Source: DATBHM01 sp963772375 (GTDB lineage: Bacteria > Actinomycetota > UBA4738 > JACQTL01). From it: 64,000 nucleotides of DNA. Position 1 is the first letter of the stretch. Every line of letters starts with the position of its first letter. The translations under genes were made by a program, and so were the position numbers. Below, one piece after another: positions 16,303 through 25,007 of this stretch. The DNA lies in contig CAVYXG010000001.1 of the NCBI GenBank assembly GCA_963772375.1, positions 620,001 through 684,000 of the forward strand, read 5' to 3'. Under the pieces are notes generated by a model. It was not told the DNA's origin, made no database searches, and saw only the letters and a list, made by a program, of their open reading frames with translations.

Positions 16303-16553
16303 TAGGATCGATGCGTTGGTGCTCGGGTTGTTCCACACCGGCCAACGTTCCGCTCGATCCGCCCGCGGCAACACCCTCCTTCCCCTAGGGCTTCAGCCTG
16401 GTCGAGCGCGACCGTGCCGCCGGCGTGGTCCGGGAGCAGGACGCTCCCCTCGAACCCGGGCGAACGAGCAGCTGGGAGGTGGTAGCCAAGAGTCACCGTC
16501 CTGAAAGGCGCGTCGGGCCATGTCGGCCCGACCTCCACCTCGAAGGAGGCATC
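16303..16553 (+). promoter_or_regulatory. Promoter and long structured leader RNA of the transglycosylase-like gene
   Basis: An extended -10 box (TGC-TAGGAT, 16300-16308) is followed by about 240 bases without a credible gene. The leader can form several helices: GGGAGC 16432-16437 with GCTCCC 16443-16448; alternatively GCTCCC with GGGAG 16474-16478; GGTG 16478-16481 with CACC 16494-16497; and an 8-bp hairpin GTCGGGCC/GGCCCGAC (16512-16519/16525-16532). CCTCC (16532-16536) can pair with the ribosome site GGAGG (16545-16549). The mutually exclusive pairings and sequestered ribosome site are what a riboswitch or attenuator looks like. Actinobacterial wall hydrolases often sit behind c-di-AMP (ydaO) riboswitches. 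GAACCCG, CAGCT and AGGCG occur in that order, but the conserved GGTGAATC core is absent, so I do not assign a class. Confidence 0.5.
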
Positions 16554-16979
16554 GTGCTTCGACGAATTCTCACGATCGTCCTGTCGGTCGGCGTCATCGC
16601 GACCGGAGGACTGATGTTCACCTCAACGCCGGCGCATGCGGCCGGCATCTGCGAGTTCCAATGGTGGAAGAACAACGGCGGGTACAGCGAATACCAGGTG
16701 AAGCGCATCATCCGGTGCGCGGTCGCCCACTACCCGGTCCCGGGTGGTGCGGACAAGGCAATGTACATCGCCTGGCGCGAGAGTCGCTACGACCCCTACG
16801 CCGTGAACCCGAACGGCGAGTACAAGGGCATCTACCAGCAAGGCGTGTCCTATTGGCAGAGCCGGTACCGCGCGTACGGGTTCCCCTACCTGCGGAACCG
16901 CATCCTGAACGCACGCACCAACATCATCGTGTCCATCCGCATGGTCCATCGGCATGGCTGGGGACCATGGGGCGGCTGA
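16554..16979 (+). CDS. Secreted lytic-transglycosylase/lysozyme-like protein
   Basis: The 141-residue protein has a Sec signal peptide (VLRRILTIVLSVGVIATGGL, cleavage probably after AHA) and a short SLT-like domain. The likely catalytic Glu is in MYIAWRESRYDPYAVNPNGE, followed by YKGIYQQGVSYWQSR, matching the E-S-x-x-x-P-x-A and G-x-x-G-[IL]-[FMY]-Q signatures of soluble lytic transglycosylases. Two cysteines flank the N-terminal part. It would cut peptidoglycan outside the cell. The GTG at 16554 follows GAAGGAGG. Expression is probably governed by the structured leader just upstream. Confidence 0.8.
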   Translation: MLRRILTIVLSVGVIATGGLMFTSTPAHAAGICEFQWWKNNGGYSEYQVKRIIRCAVAHYPVPGGADKAMYIAWRESRYDPYAVNPNGEYKGIYQQGVSYWQSRYRAYGFPYLRNRILNARTNIIVSIRMVHRHGWGPWGG

Positions 16980-16981
16980 GA

Positions 16982-17013
16982 CACCGATGACTCGGTGGGG
17001 GCCGGGTGCGGCC
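16982..17013 (+). terminator. Tandem hairpins after the transglycosylase-like gene
   Basis: CACCGA (16982-16987) pairs with TCGGTG (16992-16997) around a TGAC loop, beginning two bases after the stop. A second hairpin, GGCCG/CGGCC (17000-17004/17009-17013), follows directly. There is no U-tract, so activity is uncertain. Confidence 0.35.
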
Positions 17014-17123
17014 GGCCCATCCACCACCTCCCCGACTCCCGGTTCCTAGGCCGAACGGCCCGCCCTCGAAACCGTCCTCCGACCGATGGCGTCACCCGCC
17101 TCGACGAGTAGGTTGTCTCTACT

Positions 17124-17414
17124 GTGAGTGGGGGACACAACGGACGTTCCGCAGCGGACTGCGCCGAGTGCTGGGAGATCGCGTACGAACCCGGCTGGTA
17201 CGCGGTGCTGAGCGCCAGCGAGAGCGTCCAGCCACCTGGGTTCGACGGCGTGGAGGTCCTCGTCCGGCTCCCGGAGAACGACGCCGTGGGCGTCGCGTAC
17301 CGCAGGGCGACGCACGCCTCGGTCGCCGCCTGGCGGGGGCGCCGTCCTGGTCAGGGCTCCCCGGCCGATGAGGTGTCCCGAGCGGCCGGAGGCGCGGCCT
17401 CGATCACCTCGTAG
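17124..17414 (+). CDS. Small hypothetical protein, probably leaderless
   Basis: This 96-residue frame starts at a GTG about 15 bases after TAGGTT (17106-17111), a good actinobacterial -10, so the transcript may have almost no leader. The protein (MSGGHNGRSAADCAECWEIA, then YEPGWYAVLSASESV) has a Cys pair and mixed composition unlike shadow frames, but I do not recognise it. Its last 64 bases overlap the convergent monooxygenase gene, where composition turns Gly/Arg/Ala-rich, so the true end or reality of the gene is uncertain. Confidence 0.4.
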   Translation: MSGGHNGRSAADCAECWEIAYEPGWYAVLSASESVQPPGFDGVEVLVRLPENDAVGVAYRRATHASVAAWRGRRPGQGSPADEVSRAAGGAASITS

Positions 17415-17695
17415 TGCCGGGCGATCGTTTCGCGGTCAACCAGGAACCCATCGTCCTCAGGGTAGAACACCGCCCGTTCCACGTCCGCCCCGGCGAACCC
17501 CCGCACGGCGTCCATCGAGTCCCAGAAGGTCAGCGTGACGAACTCCGTCCGGTCGCCCTCGTCGCGCCGAAGGATGAACGCGTCGCGATTCCCGGGCGTC
17601 GCGCGGTATTCGGCGATGCCCGTCTCCTGCACGTAGTCGACGTATGCGCCGGCGTCGGCGCTCCTCGTCCAGCCTCGCCACGTCCTCGCGATCAT
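17351..17695 (-). CDS. Antibiotic biosynthesis monooxygenase (ABM)-like protein
   Basis: The 114-residue protein starts MIARTWRGWTRSADAGAYVD and continues YVQETGIAEYRATPGN then TEFVTLTFWDSMDAVRGFAG. This is the pattern of the small dimeric alpha/beta-barrel ABM family (often heme-degrading or oxidising enzymes). The internal ATG with a strong GGGGGGAGG ribosome site is used; the 64-residue in-frame extension upstream is not family-like. It is convergent with and overlaps the small plus-strand frame. Confidence 0.7.
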   Translation of the reverse strand: MIARTWRGWTRSADAGAYVDYVQETGIAEYRATPGNRDAFILRRDEGDRTEFVTLTFWDSMDAVRGFAGADVERAVFYPEDDGFLVDRETIARHYEVIEAAPPAARDTSSAGEP

Positions 17696-17969
17696 CTCGC
17701 CTCCCCCCCGTCCGGACCCCCCTGACCCTACGGATTTCTGTGGGGCGGCCCAACCAGTGACTGACGGATCATGAATCCCGTCCGGAAGCAGGCTGGCACT
17801 CTTGCTCGCCGGCGCATACCACCGGTTGAAATAGAAGCACAGCTGCTGCCAAGCCAAGACCTCCGGCCTCGGGGTCGTGCGGCCCACCTCGATTCCACGT
17901 ATTGACCGATCCGCTCATCGCTGCAAAGGTTGGTCGCGGTCAGAGGGGGGTCCCATACGGGAGGGGGGG
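17696..17969. other. Non-coding gap at the edge of the low-GC island
   Basis: About 270 bases with no supported gene. It contains a TTGACC hexamer (about 17903) that could serve as a -35 element for the following gene, with AAAGGT 17 bases on as a poor -10. G+C drops below that of neighbouring core genes from here to about 20070. Confidence 0.4.
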
Positions 17970-19105
17970 ATGAACCGCCGTAGCGCCTACGGATACGCAG
18001 GGCGGATCACGGCCTTGGTGGTTTGCGCCTTGGCGCCCGCCCTCGCGGCCGCCCGGCCTTCGCCTCCAAGGAGCCCAGCGCGGAGCAGATCGCGAACAAG
18101 GTCCTGAGGCTCGACCCCCGGAAGCCCTCCGACATCGATCTGTTCACGTCCAAGTTCAAGGATGGCTTGGCACAAGGGTTCTACCCGAAGGGCCGAGCCA
18201 TGCACCCCGCCTCGGGTCCGCAGATGACTGAGGCCCAGGCCCGAAGCAAGCTGACGGCCTACCTGAAGGCCCAGTTCCACAACAACAGCGCCGAGCTCAA
18301 CGCGGCGTTGGCGCTGTTCGACAGCCCGAAGACCAAGGCGATGGTTCCCAGCCCGACCCTCCGCGCCGCCTTCGTGGGTATGAAGGGAATCCTCCTGGAG
18401 CCCACGATGGACTACTTCCTCAACAGCGGCCGGTTCGCACCGGTCGACTACCTACCCTCATCTGGTGACTACGTTGCGGTCACCACCGGCGTTGACCCGC
18501 GATTCATCTTCTTCAACGGCAAGTATGCGAGCGAGGACTTTCGGTTGTTGATCGGCGTCTTCGGTCACGAGGTCCTCCACCCGACTCCTCGACGCCACCC
18601 GCAGAGGAGGCGATCAACAACCCGCTCACCGACATGACCTACCTCCAGGTGTTGAGCAAGCACCCGGAGCTGGCCTACGAGGGCACCGAGCTCTCCCGGC
18701 AGATGAACGACGGTGCTCTCGCGTTTCTCAACAGCCACGAGCACGGCTCGCCGAACAGCGAGATCTACGCGCCCACTGGAAGGGGCATCGCTCCCGGAAG
18801 CCCCCGGCAACGTGCCGGATGAGTGGACACTCCTTCACGGCGATAGCGGCACCTCGCAAGCACCAGCCGCCCTCGGCCAGATCACGCGGAGCCTCGGCCT
18901 CCCGGGTGGATCTAGGTTCAGCCTCGCCACCGCGAAGACGTTCGAGAAGCTGAACGACAAATGGCTCTCGGATGTCCAGCGGCGTCAGATCAGTGTCTTG
19001 CTCCAACTCGTCTCGGTCAATGCTGTCGCCAAGACGGCAAGGCTCAGCCGCAGCGAGACGATCCGAGAACTGCATCTGAGGCCGTACCTCAATGCGATCA
19101 AATAG
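17970..19105 (+). pseudogene. Secreted HEVLH putative metallopeptidase, disrupted by three frameshifts
   Basis: One protein can be read only by changing frame three times. The signal peptide MNRRSAYGYAGRITALVVCA starts at 17970. The frame shifts at about 18045-18065 into ASKEPSAEQIANKVLRLDPR through FGVFGHEVLH (HEVLH ends at about 18580). It shifts at about 18580 into TPPAEEAINNPLTDMTYLQV through NSEIYAPTGRGIAP. It shifts again at about 18800 into GNVPDEWTLLHGDSG through LRPYLNAIK. HEVLH fits the zinc HExxH motif, but I do not recognise the rest. A strong GGGAGGGGGG ribosome site precedes the ATG. Either the gene is decaying or the assembly carries indels. The flanking integrase remnant, also frameshifted, favours decay. 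Confidence 0.6.
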
Positions 19106-19110
19106 CAGGC

Positions 19111-19330
19111 CGATCCAGCCGGGTACGCCGCTTCGGCCCTGTCCCACGATCCGCGTCGCAGCGCTGTGGCGCTTGCTGTCGCAGTGGGTGCTCGTCCGAA
19201 GTTCCAGGAGTTCCGCGGGCACGCCTCTCACGACGACGCTCAACATGCACGGGCACATTGTTCGAGAGTCTTCAGGAGCGCCTGGCAGAGCGCTTGGACG
19301 AGGCGTTCCGGCGCGCTCGCGCCCCTATGT
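19111..19330 (+). pseudogene. Remnant of a tyrosine recombinase (phage-type integrase), C-terminus only
   Basis: Reading across three frames recovers a typical integrase C-terminus: GYAASALSHDPRRSAVALAV, AVGARPK, then QEFRGHAS, TTLNMHGH, FESLQERLAERLDEAFRRAR. Compared with the family pattern (HDLRHTAVALA, then GHxSxxTTLxxYGHLF), the first Arg and the GH are kept. The HxLRH histidine has become Arg, and the nucleophilic Tyr position reads His. Frames change at about 19235 and 19260. The N-terminal and core-binding parts are missing. It points towards the 3' end of the CAT tRNA 750 bases on, the usual integration site for such elements. Confidence 0.75.
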
Positions 19331-19412
19331 GCCCCACGAAGAGGCGAAGAGTGATTCCGCTTGATCGTCGGATCCGAAAATCGCCGCCCGTGCCCGCCAG
19401 GACGAACTCACG

Positions 19413-19706
19413 GTGCTGATGCGGTCGGCCCGCACGCCGGCGAAGCTGTGCCGGGACGGCGCCGCGCTCGTCGCCGAGGCCAGGGACCACGACCCCCCGC
19501 CAACGGTCATGCCGCGGCCCGGGAAGATGGCCTCCGATCTCCTGCGGACGAAGCACGAGGCGGAGGACGTCCTGGTGGCGTTTGTCCTCGACTGCAGCCG
19601 GTGCGGCCGTCGGGTCCATTGGGTTCCAGGTGAAGGCTGCGAACTCGGTCACTGGGCCCACGCTGACCCTGCTCCAGAAGATCACCCGCCGCGGCTGCCT
19701 CGCTAG
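19413..19706 (+). CDS. Small protein with C-terminal Cys/His cluster, possibly a gene fragment
   Basis: The 97-residue frame ends LDCSRCGRRVHWVPGEGCEL then GHWAHADPAPEDHPP. This Cys-x2-Cys and His/Trp-rich tail resembles those of small phage- or plasmid-borne actinobacterial proteins. Coding sense continues upstream without a start (IAARARQDELTV), so the 5' end may be lost or the start may be the GTG or the ATG six bases later. It sits between the integrase remnant and the tRNA in the decayed island. Function is unknown. Confidence 0.4.
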   Translation: MLMRSARTPAKLCRDGAALVAEARDHDPPPTVMPRPGKMASDLLRTKHEAEDVLVAFVLDCSRCGRRVHWVPGEGCELGHWAHADPAPEDHPPRLPR

Positions 19707-19730
19707 GTGGGGCTGGGAACGAACCGTCGT

Positions 19731-20021
19731 TTACGTCGTCTCATGCACCGCCACTTCGTATTCCACGACGCTCTGGACGCTGCCATCGACTGCCTTGGCC
19801 GCCTCGTTTCGAAGGCGACTGGCCGTCACCCGAGTGGCCTCCATGTCGGCCTGCTGTTCCCATAGGGTCATGGTCAGCGCTCTGTCGCTCTCCGGGCTGG
19901 TCAGGACATAGACCTCCTTCACACCCTTCCCACTGATCTCGGCGATCGCCTCGCGGAAGGTTCCGATGGACTCGTCCACGCGATGACCCGGAATCTCGTA
20001 CACCGCGACCCGAGCGTACAT
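19731..20021 (-). CDS. Small dimeric alpha/beta-barrel (ABM-like) protein
   Basis: The 96-residue protein MYARVAVYEIPGHRVDESIG continues with FREAIAEISGKGVKEVYVLT and ALTMTLWEQQADMEATRV. The beta-alpha-beta-beta pattern and the T-x-T-L-W-E strand match ferredoxin-like ABM or quinol-monooxygenase-type dimers. The catalytic role is not evident. The ATG lies after GGAGGCGCC. It is the only intact typical gene between the decayed island and the tRNA. Confidence 0.65.
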   Translation of the reverse strand: MYARVAVYEIPGHRVDESIGTFREAIAEISGKGVKEVYVLTSPESDRALTMTLWEQQADMEATRVTASRLRNEAAKAVDGSVQSVVEYEVAVHETT

Positions 20022-20078
20022 GGCGCCTCCTTCCCTGGTCCCCCCTGTCGGACTGTACTTCTTCCCCCACTTTCTCGG

Positions 20079-20152
20079 TGGGGCGGGAAGGACTTGAACC
20101 TTCGACCGGCGGATTATGAGTCCGCTGCTCTGACCAACTGAGCTACCGCCCC
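20079..20152 (-). tRNA. tRNA with CAT anticodon (elongator tRNA-Met, or tRNA-Ile2)
   Basis: A complete 74-base cloverleaf can be drawn on the minus strand. The acceptor GGGGCGG pairs with CCGCCCC, the D stem is GCTC/GAGC, the anticodon stem GCGGA/TCCGC has loop CTCATAA, and the T stem GAAGG/CCTTC has loop TTCAAGT. The discriminator is A; CCA is not encoded. The lack of initiator-type features in the anticodon stem (no three G-C pairs) argues against tRNA-fMet. Distinguishing elongator Met from lysidine-modified Ile2 needs a classifier. Its 3' end faces the integrase remnant. Confidence 0.93.
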
Positions 20153-20161
20153 GCTGGTGGG

Positions 20162-20192
20162 AGCGTAGCGCCCCCGGGGGGCGTTCGACGCT
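20162..20192 (-). terminator. Long hairpin between GH9 gene and tRNA
   Basis: AGCGT (20162-20166) and CGCCCCC (20169-20175) pair with GGGGGCG (20177-20183) and ACGCT (20188-20192). It begins at the GH9 stop codon and would terminate the minus-strand carbohydrate operon before the tRNA gene. Confidence 0.5.
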
Positions 20193-22119
20193 CAGAGCAG
20201 GCCGGCCGCCATCCGCGCGAACGCCAGCGGGCTGGCGGCCGTGAGGTCGATGGCCGGCTCGACGGTGTCGTAGGACTGGACGTCATCGACGAACACCGCG
20301 CCGTGGCCGTCGAACCGCGCGAAGCGGTCGACACCGTTCGGCGGACAGGCCCGCATGCCGGGGAGCCGCCCGTGGGCGGAGAACGAGTTCGGCCCCTCCA
20401 CCAGCGCGCCACGCAGCAGCGGAAGCGACCCGTCCAGCGAGCCCCGGATATTCGCCACCTGGTGCTGCATGCAGTGCGGGAACACGCTGCCGTCCCCGAC
20501 GATGAACGAGGCGCCCCACGCGTTGGCGCCCAGGATGTTCGCGAGCCACCGCCGCCCGTCGGCCGCGTAGGTGCTGGTCCCGGTGAGCTGGTCGTACTGG
20601 CTCGCCTCGACCGCCATCCCGGCGCCGTGGGTCGCCGTGTCCCACTGCGCCCACCGGAACCCGAACCCGAAGGGATCCTTCGCGCCCTTCGCCGCCGCCC
20701 CGTCGAGCTCCGCCCGCATGTCGGCGAGCAGCTGGGGCACGGTCACCGCGAGGCCGGAGGGGTTCCCGGCCCGCCGGATCTCCCGGACCAGCTCGGCGTG
20801 GGCGAGGCCGCTCACGTCGTACAGGTTCAGGACGTCGCCCGCATCGCCGGGGCCGTCGACGTAGGCGTGTGCCCAGTGCGCGGCCGCCCGGAGGTAGAAC
20901 GCCGCGTGTGCGTGGGGCAGACCCGGCGACGTCGGGCGCTCCGCGAGCGCCCGGGCCAGCTCGGTCGCGCCGAGCTCCATGTCGTCGCGCCACTCGGTCT
21001 CCGGGTAGAAGTCGTACGGGACCACCGTCAGCAGGTGTCCCTGCGGCGACGTGTCCGCGAGGTCGAACACGTGCTGCGCGGCGGCGAGGCATCGCCGGGC
21101 GAATCCCGGGCGGCTCACCCGGAACACCTGGTAGCAAAGGGCGAACGCGGCCGCGTCCCGGCCCGCGATGTTCGGGCTCACCTTCGACCCGGGCGGGGCC
21201 GCGCGGAACACGGGCCGGTGGCGGATGTACACGTAGGTGGGGTCGGTCCCGCCGTAGTGATCATCGACCTGCGGCAGCCGCCAGATGTCGTGGTCGCCGG
21301 CGTACGTGTCGTTCGCCTCGCCGACCCCCACCTGGTAGTACAGCGTGCGCGTCCGGTCGTCCCACATCCGCAGCAGCCACTGCAGCCCGAACCGCGCCTC
21401 GGCCGTGAAGTTCGAACCTCCGGCCCGCCGGCCCATCCATCGGGGGAAGTCCCGGACGCCGGAGAGCAGCAGGTCCACGGTGTAGCTGGTGGTCACCACG
21501 AACTTCGGGTAGTCGCCGGCGTCCCACCATCCCCCCGACGCGTCGATGCGCCTGCCGAGCGGGTGCAACTTCCCCCGGAACACACCGTCGCCGTTCGTGT
21601 GCGGGGTCAGGTAGGTCATCGCGTCGCGGTCGTCGAGGTGCGCCGGCGCCGTCCGCATCGCCGACCGGATGAAGTCCGGCCCGTCGCGTTCGGCCTGGTA
21701 GAAGAACAGCGCGTTGCGCAGCGGCTGCCGGGCCAGGCGCGCGCCGGTGTCGATCCGAAACGGCGGCGAGGCCGCGTGGACGGGCCCGGTTACGCGGATC
21801 GTGTACGTCCCCCGCGCCACAAGGCCGCCGAAGTCGATCGCGTCCACCTGGGAGAACCGCGGGCTCCACGACCCGAGGTCCGGGCCGACCGTCCCGGAGA
21901 AGCGCACCTTCCCGTCGGCGGCCACCACGGCGAATGGGGCGCCGGTCGCCGGGCGGGGCGCCATCAGGTACGCGCGCTTCGGCGCCCCCCGCACGTAGCC
22001 GGCCTGGTCGACACGGACCAACCCCCTCGGCGCCGCGCCACGGTGCACGCCGTCGGCCGCGGCCGGCGTCGCCAGCGCGGCGACGACCACGAACGCCGCG
22101 ACGGATCGGGGGGCGCGGC

Positions 22120-22123
<4 letters not shown>
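20192..22123 (-). CDS. Secreted glycoside hydrolase family 9 (endoglucanase-type)
   Basis: The 643-residue protein has a Sec signal peptide (about 1-24). An N-terminal immunoglobulin-like CelD_N domain follows (about 35-125; LVRVDQAGYVRGAPKRAYLM), then a GH9 catalytic barrel. The GH9 nucleophile/water-binding region SGGWWDAGDYPKFVVTTSY is at about 197. The C-terminal region SYDTVEPAIDLTAASPLAF holds the expected catalytic acid Glu (about 623). It should cut beta-1,4-glucans or related beta-linked polymers outside the cell. The GTG start overlaps the stop of the ABC ATPase gene (GTGA). Being last in the operon, it likely supplies oligosaccharides to the transporter. Confidence 0.88.
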
Positions 22124-23346
<1,223 letters not shown>

Positions 23347-23347
23347 G

Positions 23348-24406
23348 TCAGTTCCTCCTCGAGGCAACGGCCGCGGGCCGGCGTGCCGCCCTCGGGAACC
23401 CTCCGCCGGAGAACGCCGCGCGCAGCCGGGCGCCGGCCCGGGCCGATGCGCCCGCCAGATCCAGCCCCAGGAGCACCGCGCCCACGACGGGGGGGATGCC
23501 GAGCTTGATCACGTTCGCGGCCGGCGCGACCGCGGCGACGCCGGCCCGGATCCGGTCGAGGAACACCCGGTCCCGCGCCTGGAACACGCCGCCGCCCAGC
23601 ACGACGTCCACGTCGGTCGATGCCAGCCGGAGGCGGGCGATTGCCGCGCCCACCATGGCGACGATCTCGTCGGCCTGGTGATCGAGGATCTCGCGGGCCA
23701 CGCCGTCGCCTCGCCCCGCAGCCCGGAACACGGCCGGAGGCAGCTCCACCAGCCGCTCGGATGGGATGCGGTCGCGGTACATCGCCCGGGCCAGGGCCTC
23801 GGGCCGGGCCATGCCGAAGTGGCGCGGGACCGTCTCCTCCAGCGCGGTCCTCGGACCCCGGCCGTCCTGGGCGCGCACGGCCGCACCCAGCGCCGCTCGC
23901 CCGATCCATTCGCCGCCGGCAGCGAGGTCGCCCGAGAGCTCGCCGAGGGCGGCGAACCTGGCCACGCTCCCCGCCGGGCCGATCCCGATGCAGTTGATGC
24001 CGGCGCCGCACACCAGCCCGATCCCCCATCCCCGGTCGGTCCCTGCGCGGAGCACCGCCACCGTGTCGTTGCGGACCTCGAGGCCGGCGGTCCAGCCCCG
24101 GCGGGCCAGCGCCCGGCCGATCGCCCGCTCGTCGCCCCGGGAGTCCGCGCCGGCCAGGCAGTAGACGCCGGTCCGGGCGACCGGCCGCCGCGCGGGGTCG
24201 AGCCCGGCCCGCCGCGCCGCGGCCGCGATCGTCTCATCGACCACGTCGACGGAACCGTTCGACCGCCCGACGTTGGACGGGGCGATCGTTCGGGCGAGGC
24301 CGAGCACCCGGCCGGCGGCGTCGGCGATCACGGCGTCGGTCTTGGAGTTCCCGCCGTCGACGGCGAGGATCGCGGGCGGGCGGCGCGTCGATCCGTCACG
24401 CGACAC
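23348..24406 (-). CDS. BadF/BadG-type sugar kinase (N-acetylglucosamine kinase-like)
   Basis: The 352-residue ASKHA-fold protein has the phosphate-1 motif AILAVDGGNSKTDAVIADAA (about 12-31). It also has the adenosine-side motif VLGGGVFQARD and the family block VCGAGINCIGIGPAG. These enzymes phosphorylate N-acetylglucosamine, glucosamine or related sugars with ATP. Its place between a sugar deacetylase and a sugar-importer ATPase supports an amino-sugar or disaccharide substrate. The 5' end overlaps the deacetylase gene by 11 bases. Confidence 0.82.
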   Translation of the reverse strand: MSRDGSTRRPPAILAVDGGNSKTDAVIADAAGRVLGLARTIAPSNVGRSNGSVDVVDETIAAAARRAGLDPARRPVARTGVYCLAGADSRGDERAIGRALARRGWTAGLEVRNDTVAVLRAGTDRGWGIGLVCGAGINCIGIGPAGSVARFAALGELSGDLAAGGEWIGRAALGAAVRAQDGRGPRTALEETVPRHFGMARPEALARAMYRDRIPSERLVELPPAVFRAAGRGDGVAREILDHQADEIVAMVGAAIARLRLASTDVDVVLGGGVFQARDRVFLDRIRAGVAAVAPAANVIKLGIPPVVGAVLLGLDLAGASARAGARLRAAFSGGGFPRAARRPAAVASRRN

Positions 24407-25007
24407 CGGCGGCCTCCGCGACCGTCACGAACTCCGCCCCTCGGCCGGCGAGCGTCGTCAGGACCTGCGGCAGGGACCCCGCCGTGGCACCGGGCCACGA
24501 GTGGAGCAACACCACGACCGGCCCGATGCCCGATGCCGCTCCGTCCACCACCGTGCGCGCCACGTCGTCCGGCGTCGACGCGTCGCGCCAGTCGCCGGAG
24601 TCGAGGGTCCAGGGCACGATGCGGTACCCCAGGCCGCCCAGCGCGTCGCGAACCCCGGCGTCGTCCTCGCCGTCGCCGAACGGGCACCGGAACCACGGCC
24701 GGGGGTCGGCGCCCGTCGCGTCGGCGATCCGCCGTTCGGCCTCTCCGAGGTCGTTCCGGATGCCGTCCGCCGACAGCAGGGTCATCGGCGCATGGTAGTT
24801 CGAGTGGTTCCCGATCAGATGGCCGTCCTCCGCGATGCGCCGGGCGACGTCGGGGTACGCGCTCGCCCACCGCCCCTGGACGAAGAACGTGGCGGCGACG
24901 CCGGCCGCGGCGAGGGCGTCGAGGATGCGCTCCGGCGAACGGTGGTCGGCCCCCGTGCGGCTGGGATGCTCCGCGTCGAACGTCAGCGCCACCCGGGGCT
25001 CACTCAC
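24396..25007 (-). CDS. Polysaccharide deacetylase (NodB/CE4 family)
   Basis: The 203-residue protein lacks a signal peptide. It has CE4 motifs LTFDAEHPSRT (motif 1, catalytic/metal Asp), LIGNHSNYHAPM (motif 2, metal His pair), PWFRCPFGDGED (motif 3), and VVVLLHSWPGAT (motif 5). It would remove acetyl groups from sugars. Without a signal peptide it probably works on imported oligosaccharides in the cytoplasm, like diacetylchitobiose deacetylases in role though not in fold. It overlaps the SIS gene by eight bases and the kinase by 11. Confidence 0.82.
   Translation of the reverse strand: MSEPRVALTFDAEHPSRTGADHRSPERILDALAAAGVAATFFVQGRWASAYPDVARRIAEDGHLIGNHSNYHAPMTLLSADGIRNDLGEAERRIADATGADPRPWFRCPFGDGEDDAGVRDALGGLGYRIVPWTLDSGDWRDASTPDDVARTVVDGAASGIGPVVVLLHSWPGATAGSLPQVLTTLAGRGAEFVTVAEAAGVA

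Noticed and set aside
16303..16553. Direct assignment of the leader as a ydaO (c-di-AMP) or c-di-GMP-I riboswitch
   Set aside because: Only scattered short matches (GAACCCG, CAGCT, AGGCG; GGTAGCC) are present; the conserved cores are missing, so only a generic structured leader is claimed.
17700..20078. Attachment-site direct repeat matching the 3' end of the CAT tRNA
   Set aside because: No second copy of the tRNA 3' segment was found by reading; only the integrase remnant supports integration.
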